DNA from: Batillaria attramentaria | Lineage: Eukaryota; Mollusca; Gastropoda; Batillariidae | Length of the DNA: 64,000 nucleotides | Direction of reading: 5' to 3' | Assembly (NCBI GenBank): GCA_018292915.2 | Contig: JACVVK020000036.1 | Span: 2,305,001 to 2,369,000 of the forward strand | Part shown: positions 44,183 to 62,038 of the stretch, piece by piece | How positions within the stretch are numbered: position 1 is the stretch's first letter | How the letters are laid out: the number at the start of each line of letters is the position of its first letter | Made by a program: the position numbers and the translations under genes | The notes under the pieces: model-generated | What the model was told of the DNA's origin: nothing | What the model saw: only the letters and a program-made list of their open reading frames with translations | The model's database searches: none

Positions 44183-45875
44183 TGTAGCATCCGGTCCGGT
44201 CCCCCCTCTGAAGTAGTCCCCCGGGGGACCAATTCGTGGCAAAAACTGCTCTATAATGGTCCCCCCCTTAGACATCCAGCCTCGTTTTCGACTGGTCCCC
44301 CTGGGCGATTTTGGTCCCCCCTCGCATCCAAAATAGGCCCCCTCTCGAACTGGTCCCCCTCTTTTCTAACCAATGTAGAGCTATGTCAGTATTTATTTTT
44401 AACTTTATTGTTATAGTGTGTGTCAACTCAGTAGAAAACGTGACTCTGGATCTCTCTCACTCTCTCTCTCTCTCTCTCTCGCCCCCCACACTTTCTCTCC
44501 TCCCCCCATCTCTCAAACACACACACACACACATTATGCACGCACGCACGCACGCGTGCACACTCACTCACGCACGCACGCACGCAAACACACACGCGCA
44601 CACACACACACACACACACACACCTCTTTCGTTATATGTATAATTATTTTCATTTTTGTACAGAGATGTTATTCAAGATGATCTTGAACTGGGTCAAGGT
44701 TACAGTGTCAAATCTAAACTTTTAAAAGTGATTTAACTTCGTAGATTTGCCGTTCTATGTAGCCTATACTTTTGTTTTTTTTATTTTCTCTTTTTTTTTT
44801 TTTGTGGGATGAGGAAACGGTCGCCACTAAAAAACAAAAGTATAGGCTACATAGAACGGCAAATCTACGAAGTTAAATCACTTTTAAAAGTTTAGATTTG
44901 TTTTTTCTTTTCTTTTATTTATTTTTTTTGTGGGATGAGAAAACGGTCGCCACGCTTCTTGACACGTCACGTGACTCGTGTCAAACATGCCTATAATTAT
45001 AAGTACACGACAATTCATTCCGTACTTGGGCCACCGAGGTTGAGATATTTGCTGCAGCCACCCTCTTGGACACGCCCGTGTATGTGTTCACAAGAGAGGC
45101 TCCAGGCCGACAACCTAGGTGGCTGAAATACGGGCCAGTTTGGCAATCGGCCCCATTGAAAACAGACAGAGTAATTTATATAATGAATCTTGGACATCAC
45201 TTTGCTCCTGTTTTTTGTGTCACTCCTTAGACCAGAACTGTTAGTCTTCTGCTGTTTTTGTTGTTTCAAGGGTCATGATTTGAGACACTGGTACTCAGTC
45301 TTGACTGTCTACTTGAAGTACGCTGAAAGCCAAAGGTGGCAACTAGTTTTCATGTCATGGACACTTACTTAATTTTGAAGAAATATTTTTCTATGGCGTT
45401 GTATAGAAAATATTAGATACTTGGTCTTTGATGTTATTCTCTAAATGCTATTTCCAGTTTTAAAAAAATGACAGGAAATGTGGACAGCAAAAAACAACCA
45501 ATGCAAAAAAACAACTGAAAGAAACAAGAACACAACCAAACAAATATATCTCACACACACAAAAATAACAACAAGCACATAAATCGGAAAAAAAGAAAAA
45601 AAATGTTCCTATGGCCCTGTGCTTTTGGGGACAATAAAGTTTTGTAACAATAAAGTTAAAAATAAATACTGACATAGCTCTACATTGGTTAGAAAAGAGG
45701 GGGACCAGTTCGAGAGGGGGCCTATTTTGGATGCGAGGGGGGACCAAAATCGCCCAGGGGGACCAGTCGAAAACGAGGCTGGATGTCTAAGGGGGGGACC
45801 ATTATAGAGCAGTTTTTGCCACGAATTGGTCCCCCGGGGGACTACTTCAGAGGGGGGACCGGACCGGATGCTACA
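44183..45875 (+). mobile_element. Long-TIR (foldback-like) DNA element, copy 1, 1.69 kb
   Basis: It begins TGTAGCATCCGGTCCGG and ends with the inverse CCGGACCGGATGCTACA. The inverted repeats extend about 230 bp (to about 44416 and from about 45645). CCGG flanks both ends (44179-44182 and 45876-45879). Each TIR holds several GGTCCCCC words. The interior has CT/CA simple repeats and a second inverted repeat of about 70 bp (44709-44779 with 44829-44900). No transposase was recognised. TGT...ACA termini with a 4-bp CCGG duplication suggest a non-autonomous Ginger-like element; this is an inference. Confidence 0.85.
44709..44954. repeat. Internal hairpin of the long-TIR element, copy 1
   Basis: Arm 44709-44779 (CAAATCTAAACTTTTAAAAG onward) and its reverse complement 44829-44900 enclose about 50 bp. 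A 25-bp word (TGTGGGATGAG, then AAACGGTCGCCAC) occurs both in the loop (44803-44827) and just past the second arm (44930-44954), so the hairpin probably arose by inverted partial duplication. The equivalent in copy 2 is at 58575-58812. Confidence 0.85.
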
Positions 45876-46044
45876 CCGGCATTGTCAGGCAAGCAGAGCT
45901 CGGCTTAACATCGGTACGTATGAACTTCTCATTCAACAGAATTCTGTAGTGCATGTGTTTAATCGCTTCTGTTCAGATCGTCGTATCGGTGTAGAGACAC
46001 AAGACTTGACTAGGCGCAATATGGCCAGAGAGAGAGAGAGAGAG

Positions 46045-46218
46045 TGTGGGTGTTGGGTGTTTGGGGGTTTAACGTCCTTTTCCACCACATAGGGTGATAT
46101 CAAAGACGGGGCAACGATGAAAAAGCCAGCACAAATAGTTTGGCCCCAGCCGGGATCGAACTCACGACCCGAGCATTAGAAGTCCAACGCTCTACCATTC
46201 GACCACCCCGGCTCCCCT
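46045..46218 (-). mobile_element. tRNA-Arg-like SINE inserted in a GA run
   Basis: Full-length. The flanks are CCAGAGAGAGAGAGAG on both sides (46025 and 46219), consistent with a target duplication inside a GA microsatellite. Confidence 0.88.
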
Positions 46219-46589
46219 CCAGAGAGAGAGAGAGAGAAGAGTGTGTGTAATGCCCGAGTTATGTTCGGTGTATTGTTTGCATAGTGCAAAGAGTTTGAAT
46301 GGTAAGACTGAGTTTGCGTGTACTGCCTCCGACGGTGTGCCGGGCTGTGCTGCAAGCTCGTGTTGCACATGTACACAGCCTGTACCCTTCACTGCACCCC
46401 ATGCACCCTCCACTCCATAGCCTAACCTTTGCACTGCCTTGACAGAGAATCAGTTAGGGCTATGTCAAACGTGGGGATTTTGCATGCCTAAAATGCACTC
46501 TCAGCCAATGAACTCGGCTCGCCAGGCGTACTGAAACGCCGCGCCGTCGGCTCGCCAGTGAATAATAATAATTATAATAATAATTCTTA

Positions 46590-47194
46590 CAGTCTTCACA
46601 AAAAGTTAAGGACCAGTCAACATAATTGGTGACAGTTTCAATAAATCAGAAAAAAAAATAAACGAATAAGATTTTTCCCGTAAAATTCGGTAGCAAGGTT
46701 AAGGGGGTAATTAGTGAACATGGCGACCACTGTGTGGATGGCACGTGCGCGTCACACAGCATGCTTGGCGCGTTTGAAAATCTGCAATTTCGGGGTGGGT
46801 GGGTGTCTGGGGCTTTAACGTCCTTTTCCACCACATAGGGTGATATCAAAGACGGGGCAACGATAAAAAAGCCAGCACAAATATTTGGCTCCAGCCGGGA
46901 TCGAACTCACGACCCGAGCATTAGAAGTCCAACGCTCTAGCATTCGACCACCCCGGCTGCCCTGCAATTTCGGCAAAACTAGACCGAGTTTCAGTGTTCA
47001 GTGAGCGATACCTGGGGCTTTCTGCACGGCAAAATGAGATGCAGGTCAAAGAATGCATCCCTGGTTATGAAGTGTGCTCATTTGTTTGCCTACGTAAGCC
47101 GCCGTTTCAGCGATGTTCAGCACTACACCAGCATGCCACCACGACAAAAGTTGAATGATATTTGCAAGTGGTCCTTAACTTTTTGTGAAGGCTG
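46590..47194. mobile_element. Tc1/mariner-like MITE carrying a nested SINE
   Basis: Inverted repeats of about 26 bp at both ends (CAGTCTTCACAAAAAGTT and, at the right, AACTTTTTGTGAAGGCTG), with TA on each flank (46588-46589, 47195-47196). A SINE (46794-46961) is inserted in the interior. No intact transposase frame was found. TA targets and CAG termini are typical of Tc1/mariner derivatives. Confidence 0.8.
46794..46961 (-). mobile_element. tRNA-Arg-like SINE with 12-bp target duplication, nested in a MITE
   Basis: Flanked by CTGCAATTTCGG at 46782-46793 and 46962-46973. The insertion splits the Tc1-like MITE, giving a relative age: MITE first, SINE second. Confidence 0.92.
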
Positions 47195-47339
47195 TATAAA
47201 GCGCTAACAGTCTGCTCAAGGAACACTCAGTGCGCTACACACACACATTCTCACGCATACATCAAACATGAAACACTAAGTATGTGTGCGGGGGAGGAGG
47301 GGGGGGGGCTGTCAGGAGGGGTAGATGATGCTACAGATC

Positions 47340-47510
47340 ATATGCTATCTTGAATAGGTGAGTCTTTAGTTTTGACTTGAACTGTGGGAGGGTCTGGGTG
47401 TTCCTAAGGGAGGGAGGCAGAGAATTCCATTCCTGCGGGGCACAGAAACTGAAAGAGCGCTCACCGAAAGTTTTGAGATTGAACCTGGGAACTTTTAGGA
47501 GTTTTTCTGA
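47340..47510 (-). mobile_element. LINE ORF2 C-terminal remnant (L2/CR1-like), upstream of the AS3MT-like gene
   Basis: The minus strand encodes FGERSFSFCAPQEWNSLPPS, then LRNTQTLPQFKSKLKTHLFK, a well preserved LINE C-terminus. It ends about 170 bp before the AS3MT-like start codon on the other strand, so it lies in that gene's presumed promoter region. Confidence 0.85.
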
Positions 47511-47679
47511 TGACGGTCCTATTTTTTCCTCGCCACGCGAGTCACTGAATCTCCGCTGACCGTGCGCTTTCGCTCTTTGTGTATTCTTCAGGCCGGTGGC
47601 GCAGTTTGCTCATCAAATATAATAATATATTTCCAAGGTGACCTAGCTTGAACGTGCTCCACTAAAAGTTCAAACCACA

Positions 47680-53635
<5,956 letters not shown>

Positions 53636-53827
53636 CTGGAATAGACGTGTGGCTGCGTTGTTGTCTTGAGGCGTTGTGCCTGAACGTGCGTGTTGGGTTC
53701 AGTTCAGGGCGCTTTGAGCCAGGTCAAGAAGTTGGATAATGCTCCTACACAGGGCTCAGTTATCTCAACAACAACAACAGAAAAAAAACACGCTCTCGCG
53801 CGGCGCGCGCGCGCACACACACACGTG

Positions 53828-53895
<68 letters not shown>

Positions 53896-53907
53896 CACAC
53901 ACACGCA

Positions 53908-53939
<32 letters not shown>

Positions 53940-54437
53940 CGCACGCACGCACGCACGCACAAAGTGTTGTACTTTGACTATACTCGTGTTTGCTGCAGTG
54001 AGAACCGCCTAGGAACCGCCAGGTTTTGCCTGATTTTCGCATACAGGGCCAAAACCGAAAAAGACAAAAACAAAACTAAACAAAACAACAACAACAACAA
54101 CAACCCGATACACGTGCGCGGTACCAAAGGTGGTAATGTAACTTAGTCCGCACAGCCATTTCCCGTTCTGTCCCCACCGCATCTGTTGGAGTTTGTTTGT
54201 TTGTTTGTTTGTTTTTCCTCTCTATATTTCAGCTTGTGTGGTAGTGTGAGGTGTGGTTATAACTCATGCATTACAAAGTTTTCAGTCCTGTGTAATTGAG
54301 GTTTCTTGAGTTTGTCATTAGGTTCCTGCATAACTGCCTTGGTATTGATTGAGTTAAATCTGGTTTACCTGTAATCGAGAAACATCAGATCTCTCCATGA
54401 TGATGTAATAAATCGCACCAGACGCTATTCTGATGCT
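53636..54437. other. 3' flank / 3' UTR region of the AS3MT-like gene
   Basis: Contains an L2-type tail (53680-53745: GGCGCTTTGAGCCAGGTCAA), a CA/CGCA compound repeat (53798-53960) and AATAAA at 54407-54412, which is a possible but distant polyadenylation signal. Confidence 0.45.
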
Positions 54438-54606
54438 GGAGCCGGGATAGCCGAATGGTGGAGCGTTGGACTTTCAATGCTCGGGTCGTGAGTTCGAATC
54501 CAGGCTGGGGCCAAATATGTGTGCTGGCTTTTTCTCGTTGCCCAGTCTTTGATATCAGCTTTATGTGGTGGAAAGGACGTTAAACTTCCAATCACCCGCC
54601 CACCCG
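54438..54606 (+). mobile_element. tRNA-Arg-like SINE (plus orientation)
   Basis: Head GGAGCCGGGATAGCCGAATG, B box GGTCGTGAGTTCGAATCC, tail ACGTTAAACTTCC. Target duplication not clear. It is followed by an (AAAC)n run at 54668-54723. Confidence 0.85.
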
Positions 54607-55100
54607 TATAGTTTGTCAACAAAAGAAAACAACAAATCCAACATAATCAACCAACAAAAACCGAAAAAACAAACAAACAAACAAACAAACAAACAAACAA
54701 ACAAACAAACAAACAAACAAAACACGAAACAAGAACACAAGAAGAGAAACGTCAGGTTTGCTTCTTTATAATCTAACCTTGCATGTTTTAGCCAGTTTTG
54801 CATTACTAAAAGTGCTTACGCTACCTTTTCTATCGTTTGTAAAGAGAGACTTCTGTTGTGGAACACTTGCGCTTGTGATGTCCACGTGCGCTCGAAATAG
54901 TTTACCATAGAGATTAGCAGAGCTCGGAATGCAACACACTGACATTTGATGGCCGTGCAAGCGAGGAAAACTCAGCTGCAAGGGGCCGCAGTGTCATCAT
55001 CCCCATCATGAGATGGGATAACGGGGGAAGCACCCTCAAAGTCGCACCCGTGAAGTGGGCGAGTCTCGTCTGTGTGGCAACAGCCTCCCCATTAGGCCCA

Positions 55101-55260
55101 TAGCACACCCGCTATACATGGTGAAGTAGTTGAACCCTCAAACGCTCACCCTACCCCACCGTGTTCTGATATCAACTCCATAGCACACCCGCTATACGTG
55201 GTGAAGTAGTTGAACCCTCAAACGCTCACCCTACCCCACCGTGTTCTGATATCATCTCCG
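55101..55260. repeat. 80-bp tandem duplication
   Basis: TAGCACACCCGCTATAC to TGTTCTGATATCA occurs twice in a row (starts 55101 and 55181) with two or three mismatches, so it is recent. The adjoining 55225-55320 belongs, inverted, to the dispersed repeat seen at 27690 and 28245. Confidence 0.9.
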
Positions 55261-55320
55261 GAGACTAGTTTAACACTATTATTCCAAGACTGACGGAGTC
55301 TGCTAGAGAATCGAGAAAGA

Positions 55321-56004
55321 CTTCGGTCTTGTTTGTGTGTGTTTGTTATATTTCGTCACTGCAAAATAAAATATAAATGTCAGACTATATTTAGACACTT
55401 ACTGACAATAGTGTGTTCAAATACAGCGGTTCAAATTGGGGAAATAATCTACAGTTTCAATGTTAACGAGAAAAACAATTCACAGACATACATCTTCACG
55501 AAGTAGCTGAAATGTGTTGTTTATTGGGTTTTTTGTGTGTTTTGTTTGTTTGTTTTTTTCCAAAGTAATCACCGCTTTTCAAGGTTTTTAATTTTTTTTT
55601 ATTTGTATTTACTCAGAGACAATCTTCCCAACGATTAGCCATTTTTCACAGTGTGACCTCATGCATCGTGTTTATACTACCGAAAACCCTATTCTTGTCA
55701 AAAGCTCTTGACAGAATGAATGTACTTATACTATCGAACCACCTTAGGAGTTTAGCAAATAGCAAATACATGTAGCTGAAGCAAATTTTCTCCTTTCTTC
55801 TATTTCTTCGAGAGGGCTTTTATGTATTTATCAAATCGTGAAATTACGAGTCTTGTTTGTTTGCATCTATGCTTCTTTTTTTTTTTGGTCACTCGGAAAA
55901 TGTAGAACATAAATACTCGAACGCGACTGACATTCAGACCAATTTCTTTGCGATGAAACTGAATTAAATGATCATTATTATCTCAGTCGATCTCTCTCTC
56001 TCTC

Positions 56005-56074
<70 letters not shown>

Positions 56075-56528
56075 GAACGCGGCAATTAGACAGTTTGCAT
56101 AAGAAACAGCATTTGAAACAACAATTTGCATAAGTGTGGAACACACATAAACAGTGATTAGATATCGTGCGTATACCTCTTATGTGATTTGTCGAATTAA
56201 GAGTCGATAGTAGGCCAACTCAAAATATAGTTAGGTACATAGATGACAGATAAATGCTTCTGATGTTTTTGTCTCTGTCCACAACTTGATGTGTTCGGTA
56301 TACTGAAATACGACGTGTGAGTTCGCCGTTATTTGTTTAGTTATTCTGGGCACATCTTAGCACAATACAGTTACAAATAATGTTTTGCGCCCGCTTTCAC
56401 CATTCTTTGACAACCTGCAGCGTTCTGTTCAAAATACATGTACAATAATTATGTGAGTTCGCCGTTTGTCAGTCGCCACTGTGTTCCAAGTCAAGTTGAG
56501 TGAAGTCATTCCTGAGAGAATGAACACT
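55321..56528. other. AT-rich intergenic sequence, no gene seen
   Basis: Unique except for a GT microsatellite at 56008-56072. The word ATTATGTGAGTTCGCCGTT recurs loosely at 56315 and 56450. No open frame with homology. Confidence 0.55.
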
Positions 56529-57638
56529 GAGGCTGTTTACACTACATGTATAACCCGGGTTTTGTTGTGTATGAATCCACTTATCTCAGTCCGCTTGTTT
56601 ATTTGTCTATAGTGTATCTACTTCTCTGTATGTGTTCCTATGTTGTAAAATACTAAAAACAGAAGAAGAAAAAAACACACTTACCCACCTTCAAAACCAA
56701 ACTATTAAACTGTGCCAGACGTGAAAACAGAACAGCAATTAAAAAAAAAAATAACCCGGGTCCAATCCGAGTTTACCTCGACTTGAGTAGACTCCAGAGT
56801 GCAGTCCCTTTTCGGCGGGACATGAAAATGTGACTGCTTACAGCCAGCGCCATTTTCAAAAATGACGATTTTTTTTTTTAGAAAATCGTAGACTTGTGTG
56901 TCATATGAATCGATTTGAAACGAAGTCTTGAATATCCGACCACTTTTGGTTTGGGTACAATCTTCGCCAGCGGACAATTATTGTTGCGCTTTGATGGCAC
57001 TGTTTACGTGGTACACTGATCCAACAGGATGTGAGTAAACGGCAAGGGGGTTGCACTCTGACAGGCAAAGGTGCTGCACTCTACAGGCAAGTATTATTGC
57101 ACGGTGCAGACGATCACGTACCTGCCTTGTGGTGGAATAAGAGCCGGTTACAAAAGCATACACACCCATGCTCTAGGACTGAATGTAATAATAGATCTGT
57201 CCATTCAGACAGAGACATGTTATGGATGTCTCTGATTCAGAAACACGCCTACTTTCACTCTGAAGACAGCCTGCCATCACTTGCGCCATTGAGGATCCCT
57301 CTGGGTTCAAAGCTGGTCAAGGATGACATAGTGCGCGACCTTGTGTTTGAGAGCACCGAGACAATTTAGGCCCGTCACGGTAGCGCAGTGAGCGCCGTTT
57401 CCCCACCGTGCACAGGGGTACTTTCCACTGAAAGTCTGAAAGACTCTGTGCCCCAGAGAGTGCGAGTTGAGTAGGACTCGGGTTGAGAGTGTCTACACTA
57501 CACTCTCTGCAGGTCTAACCCTGACAATGACGTAGGAAAACTTGCGTCACGCCCGCCGTCATGCCTTGACGAAAACATCATATCATGACGCCAGCTGCAT
57601 GTTTAGATCTGAAATGCTAGTTCGCCCTGGTGACCCGG

Positions 57639-58892
57639 TGTAGCATCCGGTCCGGTCCCCCCTCTGAAGTAGTCCCCCGGGGGACCAATTCGTGGCAAAA
57701 ACTGCTCTATAATGGTCCCCCCCTTAGACATCCAGCCTCGTTTTCGACTGGTCCCCCTGGGCGATTTTGGTCCCCCCTCGCATCCAAAATAGGCCCCCTC
57801 TCGAACTGGTCCCCCTCTTTTCTAACCAATGTAGAGCTATGTCAGTATTTATTTTTAACTTTATTGTTACAAAACTTTATTGTCCCCAAAAGCACAGGGC
57901 CATAGGAACATTTTTTTTTCTTTTTTTTTCCGATTTATGTGCTTGTTGTTATTTTTGTGTGTGTGAGATATATTTGTTTGGTTGTGTTCTTGTTTCTTTC
58001 AGTTGTTTTTTTTGCATTGGTTCTTTTTTGCTGTCCACATTTCCTGTCATTTTTTTTAAACTGGAAATAGCATTTAGAGAATAACATCAAAGACCAAGTA
58101 TCTAATATTTTCTATACAACGCCATAGAAAAAATATTTCTTCAAAATTAAGTAAGTGTCCATGACATGAAAACTAGTTGCCACCTTTGGCTTTCAGCGTA
58201 CTTCAAGTAGACAGTCAAGACTGAGTACCAGTGTCTCAAATCATGACCCTTGAAACAACAAAAACAGCAGAAGACTAACAGTTCTCAGGCTGGTCTAAGG
58301 AGTGACACAAAAAACAGGAGCAAAGTGATGTCCAAGATTCATTATATAAATTACTCTGTCTGTTTTCAATGGGGCCGATTGCCAAACTGGCCCGTATTTC
58401 AGCCACCTAGGTTGTCGGCCTGGAGCCTCTCTTGTGAACACATACACGGGCGTGTCCAAGAGGGTGGCTGCAGCAAATATCTCAACCTCGGTGGCCCAAG
58501 TACGGAATGAATTGTCGTGTACTTATAATTATAGGCATGTTTGACACGAGTCACGTGACGTGTCAAGAAGCGTGGCGACCGTTTTCTCATCCCACAAAAA
58601 AAAAAAAAAAGAAAAGAGAAAACAAATCTAAACTTTTAAAAGTGATTTAACTTCGTAGATTTGCCGTTCTATGTAGCCTATACTTTTGTTTTTTAGTGGC
58701 GACCGTTTTCTCATCCCACAAAAAAAAAGAGAAAATAAAAAAACAAAAGTATAGGCTACATAGAACGGCAAATCTACGAAGTTAAATCACTTTTAAAAGT
58801 TTAGATTTGACACTGTAACCTTGACCCAGTTCAAGATCATCTTGAATAACATCTCTGTACAAAAATGAAAATAATTATACATATAACGAAAG

Positions 58893-58937
<45 letters not shown>

Positions 58938-59053
58938 TGTGTGTTTGCGTGCGTGCGTGCGTGAGTGAGTGTGCACGCGTGCGTGCGTGCGTGCATAATG
59001 TGTGTGTGTGTGTGTGTGTTTGAGAGATGGGGGGAGGAGAGAAAGTGTGGGGG

Positions 59054-59112
<59 letters not shown>

Positions 59113-59376
59113 AGAGTCACGTTTTCTACTGAGTTGACACACACTATAACAATAAAGTTAAAAATAAATACTGACATAGCTCTACATTGGTTAGAAAAGA
59201 GGGGGACCAGTTCGAGAGGGGGCCTATTTTGGATGCGAGGGGGGACCAAAATCGCCCAGGGGGACCAGTCGAAAACGAGGCTGGATGTCTAAGGGGGGAC
59301 CATTATAGAGCAGTTTTTGCCACGAATTGGTCCCCCGGGGGACTGCTTCAGAGGGGGGACCGGACCGGATCCTACA
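57639..59376 (-). mobile_element. Long-TIR (foldback-like) DNA element, copy 2, 1.74 kb
   Basis: Same ends as copy 1, CCGG on both flanks (57635-57638, 59377-59380), with the interior in the opposite orientation. The unique interior (for example CATACACGGGCGTGTCCAAG at about 58440) and the 70-bp hairpin (about 58622-58812) are both present. Compared with copy 1, the CT/GA microsatellite is longer and the right TIR has GGATCCTACA in place of GGATGCTACA. Confidence 0.87.
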
Positions 59377-59500
59377 CCGGGTACAAAGTTGGACGGAGAG
59401 AGCTTCGTCAGGACCTTGAACTTGACCTTTAACTGGGCTGAATTCGAACGATCAATGACAGCTGAGCAGCGTATACGGATATGTGAGGTTAGAGTGGAGG

Positions 59501-59501
<1 letters not shown>

Positions 59502-59565
<64 letters not shown>

Positions 59566-59640
59566 TGTGTGTGACAGTGTGTGTGTGTGAGTGTGTGTGT
59601 GTGACAGTGTGTGTGTGTATGTGTGTGTGTGTGGGGGGGG
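59502..59640. repeat. (GT)n microsatellite ending in a G run
   Basis: GT run with GTGACAGTG interruptions, then about 13 G. Confidence 0.93.
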
Positions 59641-59729
59641 GGGGGAGAAAGAGGGAGAGAGAGAGGGGGGGATGGGGGTGGGAGGTGGAGATAACTGAGG
59701 AATCTTTACAGTGCCAGTGCTCGACTGCG

Positions 59730-59772
<43 letters not shown>

Positions 59773-60258
59773 GTGCGCACTCAACCACGCACATTCCACT
59801 ATTGTCCAAAAGAACCTTTCAGAGATGCGAAGAAGATGACGAGCGACTTTATTCAATGTTCAGTGAATTAACTTTGCTGTGATCTACAAATAAGTATGCA
59901 CTGACCCAGTTACGCATTTAGACGCACATATTTACATAAAGCACTCCGGATGCAGGAGCGATACACTTTCCAACATAAGTATACTGTCCGCTAATATAAG
60001 TGGTAAATACAACAGATGCTCTCCGTCCTACTGTCCGTAATATATGGATACTACTGCACATACAGACGGTTCACACTTGCAAAAATTCTGGGTTGGAGAA
60101 TTTACATTTAATAATAATAATAATAATAATAATGACAGTACTTGTATAGCGCTATAACCTATTGGTTGATAACAGTTCTAAGCGCTGAAAAAAGTATACA
60201 AAAATAGCGGGGGAAAATTGCAATGCCGTAAAGTCAGGGCGCAACGATATACCCACGC

Positions 60259-60259
60259 G

Positions 60260-60336
<77 letters not shown>
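60259..60336. repeat. (GC)n-(AC)n microsatellite
   Basis: CGCGCGCG then about 33 AC repeats, beside an (AAT)n-tailed repeat end (60110-60190). Confidence 0.93.
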
Positions 60337-60338
<2 letters not shown>

Positions 60339-60361
60339 TGCAAACCAGAATAGTCAATTGT

Positions 60362-60560
60362 TCAAAACAGGTGGGTCTTCAGGTTTATCTTGAAAGTTTC
60401 AAGGGAGGGTGCTTGGCGGAGTGAAAGAGGGAGAGAATTCCAGGCTAAAGGACCAGTGCAGGAGAAAGCTCTAGTGCCAGCGGTGGAAAGTTTAGTGCGG
60501 TGAATCTGAAACAGGAAGCCAGTGCAAGGAGCGGAGTGTAGGTCACAGAACATAATTCAA
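60362..60560 (-). mobile_element. LINE ORF2 C-terminal remnant (L2/CR1-like)
   Basis: The minus strand encodes LSTAGTRAFSCTGPLAWNSL then PLSLRQAPSLETFKINLKTH and LF, the end of an L2/CR1-type polyprotein. 5'-truncated. Confidence 0.85.
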
Positions 60561-61368
60561 ATGAAGCAGGCCAGAGAGTAAGAGGATCCTCACTATTAAA
60601 ATGAATTTTCCCCCCTTTCCCTGTGTGTTTTTGAGTTGCTAAAGGAGCATTTGACCCCATATTTTGGGTTCTGGTGAAAAGAGGGATGTCTGTTGTGCAG
60701 AAAAAAAATTAATGGGAATGCTGACTTGAGGGGTGACCAATTTTTGGCCATATCGGTGGGCGTGTGCTAGAGCATGGATACGTGAGTGCACTGGTTTGTT
60801 TACGGGGTGGTGAAGGACGCCACACCGGCAGAGTATGAAAATTACGGTTTCCAGGCTTCATTTTTGGCATGCAGCTTGCGGACATGTGTTGCTTCTGGAA
60901 ACCATTGTGGGTTTTGGTTTGCAAATTTTTTTTGAAGGACCTGTGCCGCCTCACACTTGTAGGAGCCAGAGAGCAGCAAAACAAAACAAAAATGTATTCT
61001 GTGATCTGCAGGAGAGATGTGGTCAGACTTTTTCAAGGACTAGGCAAGCAGGAGAAAGAGGGTGAATGGATGAAGCAGGGAGGCCAGCCAGGAGCCAGCC
61101 CGGGTTAAGAGCGACCCAGCTTCAACCCTGCTACGGACCAGGGTTGAACCCGGCTCCAGGGCCAACTCGCATTTTCAGATCTAAACATTGCAGCTGGCGT
61201 CATAATATGATGCTTTCGTCAAGGCATGACGGTGGGCGTGACGTCAGTTTTCCTACGTCATTGTCAGGGTTAGACTTGCAGAGAATGTAATGTAGACGTT
61301 AATATCCGGAGTCCATCTCGAGTCGAGGAAAAGTCTGGTTAAACCTGGGTTGCAGTGAAAACAGCCTC

Positions 61369-61965
61369 GGAAGAGGCACTTTCGGCATTGCGGTCGAGTC
61401 TTTGGCACTTTCTGGCGGGTTGCATTTGGGCTGGGCCGTTAAAATCAAAGCGACGGACGAAAAACGGAAATTTAGTGTGCGCAGGATGTGCCCGGTGTTA
61501 TTCCTGCGTACGCGAAAAGTGCACTGGAATCATTCTTGCTGGAGAGTTCATTTGACGTGTCACTACTACTGCTATTACCAGTGCTACTACCGTTCATTCG
61601 GGCCGACCGTCGGAGGTTCTCTCCGGGTACTCCGGCGTCCCCCCCCCCCCTCTGCTTTAAAAGTGTTCAGTCCACAATTTTTTTTTTTTAAATGCAATTG
61701 TAAACTTACAGAAATTAAATGGATGAGCTGTGACTTCGCAAGATATGATTGTAAAGTATTCATGTCCAGTGTTTGAGAGAAGGCGTGTGATTCATGGAGC
61801 CAAATATTTGGGATAATGCGCTGTATTAATGCGGTTATTCTTAGTTGCCACTACTACTACTAAACAATTTCAATCAATACCCGGCCTCACAAAAAAGGAC
61901 TCTCTGTCCCCCCCCCCCCTCCCCCTCCCCACACACACATGCACGCGCGCGCACACACACACACA

Positions 61966-62038
<73 letters not shown>

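Larger units (their letters stand above)
56529..61368. mobile_element. Candidate large composite DNA element with GAGGCTGTTT ends
   Basis: The left end GAGGCTGTTTACACTACA (56529) and the right end, inverted GAGGCTGTTTTCACTGCA (to 61368), are followed inward by AACCCGGG/AACCCAGG. A subterminal block (57500-57634) is repeated inverted at 61160-61300 (TAACCCTGACAATGACGTAG, CGTCATGCCTTGACGAAA, TTTAGATCTGAAA). The interior holds the long-TIR element and a LINE fragment. A lone similar end is at 44159. No transposase was recognised, and no target duplication is clear. Confidence 0.45.

Noticed and set aside
45015..45269. 84-86-codon frame shared by both long-TIR elements (also 58250-58510)
   Set aside because: It is conserved only because the two copies are nearly identical throughout. 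The opposite strand is equally open and no domain is recognisable. It is not a transposase.
57031..57369. 112-codon plus-strand frame ending in VRDLVFESTETI
   Set aside because: It starts without an ATG, lacks a recognisable domain and lies inside a repeat-dominated block. It could be part of a transposon, but this cannot be supported.
57368..57460. tRNA-like A box (TAGCGCAGTGAGCG)
   Set aside because: No B box at the proper distance, so a pol III head cannot be supported.
60709..60984. Possible THAP-type zinc finger (NFHTLP)
   Set aside because: The spaced Cys pairs required for a THAP domain are not present in frame.
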